Source of the DNA: an uncultured Verrucomicrobiota bacterium
GTDB lineage: Bacteria > Verrucomicrobiota > Kiritimatiellia > RFP12 > UBA1067
DNA: 7,688 bases
Direction: 5' to 3'
Assembly: GCA_945947925.1 (NCBI GenBank)
Contig: CAMEZU010000081.1
Span: forward strand, 1 to 7,688
The position numbers and the translations under genes are program-made. Under the pieces are notes generated by a model, which was not told the DNA's origin, ran no database searches, and worked only from the letters and a program-made list of their open reading frames with translations. Of the stretch, positions 6,218 to 7,688 are shown piece after piece. The first letter of the stretch is position 1, and each line of letters begins with the position of its first letter.

Positions 6218-6246
6218 ATTATACCATGAATCTCAAAGCAAATGAA
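6218..6246 (-). promoter_or_regulatory. Promoter of the kinase-phosphatase operon, probably leaderless
   Basis: The minus strand carries a perfect TATAAT (6223-6218) preceded by TGG, an extended -10. At a 17-base spacer the -35 position reads TTCATT (6246-6241), only three of six matches, which an extended -10 can offset. Eight bases (CTTGGGCA) separate the -10 from the ATG and contain no Shine-Dalgarno, so initiation at the usual distance would leave a 5' leader of about two bases or none. Confidence 0.7.
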
Positions 6247-6262
6247 GAAGGGATTGAGATCA
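6227..6262 (-). repeat. Inverted repeat between beta-helix gene and kinase promoter
   Basis: TGAATCTCAA (6227-6236) and TTGAGATCA (6254-6262) pair over nine bases with one bulged A, around a 17-nt loop that contains the -35 position. One arm includes the stop codon of the beta-helix gene. It may be a weak transcript end or an operator; there is no clean T-tract after it on the minus strand, so I do not call a terminator. Confidence 0.45.
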
Positions 6263-7688
6263 GGGGATGTCACATTGAATCACAGCCTTGAAGAAACGAT
6301 CGGCGTCGGTCCTGTCGTGCCAGGTCTTCAGATCGGTCGAGCCCTTGATCACCGGCTCGACGTTGAGTTCGATCGTCGGATCGATGACCGCCTTGCCCTT
6401 CTCGTCGAACGTGATCGTCACCTTGAAGTCCTTGCTCTTTTCCGCGGCCTGGCCCGGCGCGCACGCAAGGGCGAACGCCGCGAGGTCGAGCTCCGTTCCC
6501 GTTGGTGTCTTCGCATGATGCGCCTTCGCCCACTCGGCGAGCTTCACCGGCGACGCGCCGATCCGCGCGAGCACCTCCGCCTGCGCCGCCGGCACGAGTT
6601 CGGCAAACGATGTCGTCTCCGTCACCTCGACCTCCTCCCAGATCGCGGGATCCGCCGACACAGGCAACGTCCAATAGCCCGTTGCGGCTTCTGTCGCTCC
6701 TTCCGGAAGTTCCGCAAGCGCTGCGGCCATTCCCTCAAGGCCCGGCACCGAGACGAGCACCTTGCGTCCGCCCGTCGGCTTGACAAAGAGATGACGCGTC
6801 TTCACACCGTCGGCGATCGACTCAACCGCGACATAACCGACTGCGTCTTCCGTCTCGAGCGTCGCATATGCCTGACCACCTGCCTCAGGGAGTCGGAGAT
6901 CGCAATTCGCGCCGCCCAGCGAGTAGACGATGCCGCCCGTGATCGTAATGCTGTGAACCACTTCGTCCGGCGGATTCGGATCGCTGTCGAGTCCCTCGTG
7001 TCCCTCCGCCGTCGCGAGCAACACCAGCGTGCCGCCCGAAATCGTGATCGTGCCATTCGAGTCGAGGACATCGTTCGCCGTCGAGGTTCCGATGATCGTG
7101 CCGCCCGAAACGTTGATTGCCCGCGTTGCGCTGATGCAGTCATCATTCGCGGTGAGCGTCAGCACTCCGTCTTCCACCGTCACGGACTTATCGCATGAGA
7201 GGAGTTCCGTACCCGCCCCTGTCGCCGTGAGCTCAATCGTGCCACCCGAGATTTTGATGTTGCCCGCCATCTTGAAATAGCGCGCGTTCGCCGCCGATCC
7301 GGTCGCCGTCACCTTCGCGTTATCCTTGATCACCAGATCGACGGATCCCTTCTCGCCGTGAATCGCCTGACAGTTGGGTCCGTTCAACTCGGCGGCAAAG
7401 ACCGCATTCCCCGCGAGGCGGCAGAACTTGTCCTTGTTCGCGAGGAAGAAGCCGCGTCCCTGCGCCGCATTCTTCGTGAGCTTCAGGTTCACCGTTCCCT
7501 TGTCCTCGACCGCGAAACCGCCGTTCAGGTAAACCGCCGCCGTCTCGGCCGTCGTCGCCTTCGACTCGACCGTGAAGACGCCGTTCGACACGATGAGGTC
7601 GTTGACCATCATCAGCGTGCCACTGGTCTTCGCACCCTTCAGCTCGAACGCGCCCTTGCCCGTGAACGTGATGTTCGCGGCCGGAGCC
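6260..7688 (-). CDS. Secreted right-handed beta-helix protein (Cthe_2159-like), C-terminal part
   Basis: The frame is open to the right edge, so only about the last 475 residues are seen; the signal peptide and true start lie outside. An internal Met at 7612 is not the start, since coherent beta-repeat sequence (ITFTGKGAFELKG) continues upstream of it. The visible part is a ladder of short beta-repeats with SGGT/TGGI turns near 7250, 7110, 7040 and 6940, and NDDCISATRAINVSGGT and LDSNGTITISGGT segments. This is the pattern of the Cthe_2159 family (PF14262), calcium-dependent beta-helix proteins that bind acidic polysaccharide such as polygalacturonate. The Asp-rich turns (DD, DSN, LDSD) fit calcium sites. 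A C-terminal module follows (roughly 6590-6260), rich in Ala at first and ending in GSTDLKTWHD and ADRFFKAVIQ, a possible surface-anchoring or export domain. A role in adhesion or glycan binding is inference; no lyase catalytic residues are identified. Confidence 0.82.
   Translation of the reverse strand, partial: APAANITFTGKGAFELKGAKTSGTLMMVNDLIVSNGVFTVESKATTAETAAVYLNGGFAVEDKGTVNLKLTKNAAQGRGFFLANKDKFCRLAGNAVFAAELNGPNCQAIHGEKGSVDLVIKDNAKVTATGSAANARYFKMAGNIKISGGTIELTATGAGTELLSCDKSVTVEDGVLTLTANDDCISATRAINVSGGTIIGTSTANDVLDSNGTITISGGTLVLLATAEGHEGLDSDPNPPDEVVHSITITGGIVYSLGGANCDLRLPEAGGQAYATLETEDAVGYVAVESIADGVKTRHLFVKPTGGRKVLVSVPGLEGMAAALAELPEGATEAATGYWTLPVSADPAIWEEVEVTETTSFAELVPAAQAEVLARIGASPVKLAEWAKAHHAKTPTGTELDLAAFALACAPGQAAEKSKDFKVTITFDEKGKAVIDPTIELNVEPVIKGSTDLKTWHDRTDADRFFKAVIQCDIP

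Noticed and set aside
6242..7198. A 318-codon plus-strand open frame over the beta-helix gene
   Set aside because: Same shadow pattern; the minus strand shows coherent SGGT repeats, while this frame shows only Arg-rich sequence.
6900..7260. A CRISPR-like or tandem DNA repeat from recurring GTGCCGCCCGAAAT-type words
   Set aside because: These words are the codons of the SGGT turns in the beta-helix protein; spacing is irregular and the repeat is explained at protein level.

Overview
All supportable genes in this GC-rich window lie on the minus strand, read from right to left. The mix suggests a free-living or gut/rumen bacterium of the PVC group (Kiritimatiellota, Lentisphaerota or Verrucomicrobiota): a secreted beta-helix protein, eukaryote-like Ser/Thr kinases with a PP2C phosphatase, a DUF1080 lipoprotein and a two-domain SGNH/sialate-O-acetylesterase-like enzyme. 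That placement is inferred from gene content only; no rRNA or other phylogenetic marker was read.

Layout in the direction of transcription. (1) 7688-6260: the C-terminal part of a large secreted right-handed beta-helix protein whose start lies beyond the right edge. (2) 6259-6210: a short gap with an extended -10 promoter. (3) 6209-3308: a tight three-gene signalling cassette, kinase A, PP2C phosphatase, kinase B, joined by ATGA and GTGA stop/start overlaps. Both kinases end in a single C-terminal membrane helix and have no extracellular sensor domain. (4) 3276-2317: a DUF1080 lipoprotein, 31 nt after kinase B, with no terminator or clear promoter between them. (5) 2316-2269: a second promoter, whose -10 box sits in the loop of a near-perfect 12-bp inverted repeat. 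(6) 2268-682: an exported tandem esterase. (7) 682-98: QueE, joined to the esterase by a one-base TGATG overlap. (8) 64-46: a hairpin plus T-tract terminator. The remaining AT-rich left edge shows no supportable gene.

How the genes may work together: the kinase/phosphatase cassette is a complete write-and-erase module for protein Ser/Thr phosphorylation at the inner membrane, probably co-transcribed with the surface lipoprotein. The esterase and DUF1080 protein fit processing of acetylated or oxidised glycans, and the beta-helix protein fits surface adhesion or polysaccharide binding. QueE (7-deazaguanine synthesis) looks like a housekeeping passenger.

The most unusual feature is regulatory. 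Both recognised promoters place a perfect TGnTATAAT only 6-8 nt before the ATG, implying leaderless mRNAs, while the genes inside the operons have good Shine-Dalgarno sites. At the esterase promoter, read-through RNA from upstream would fold the start codon into a hairpin that RNA made from the local promoter cannot form.
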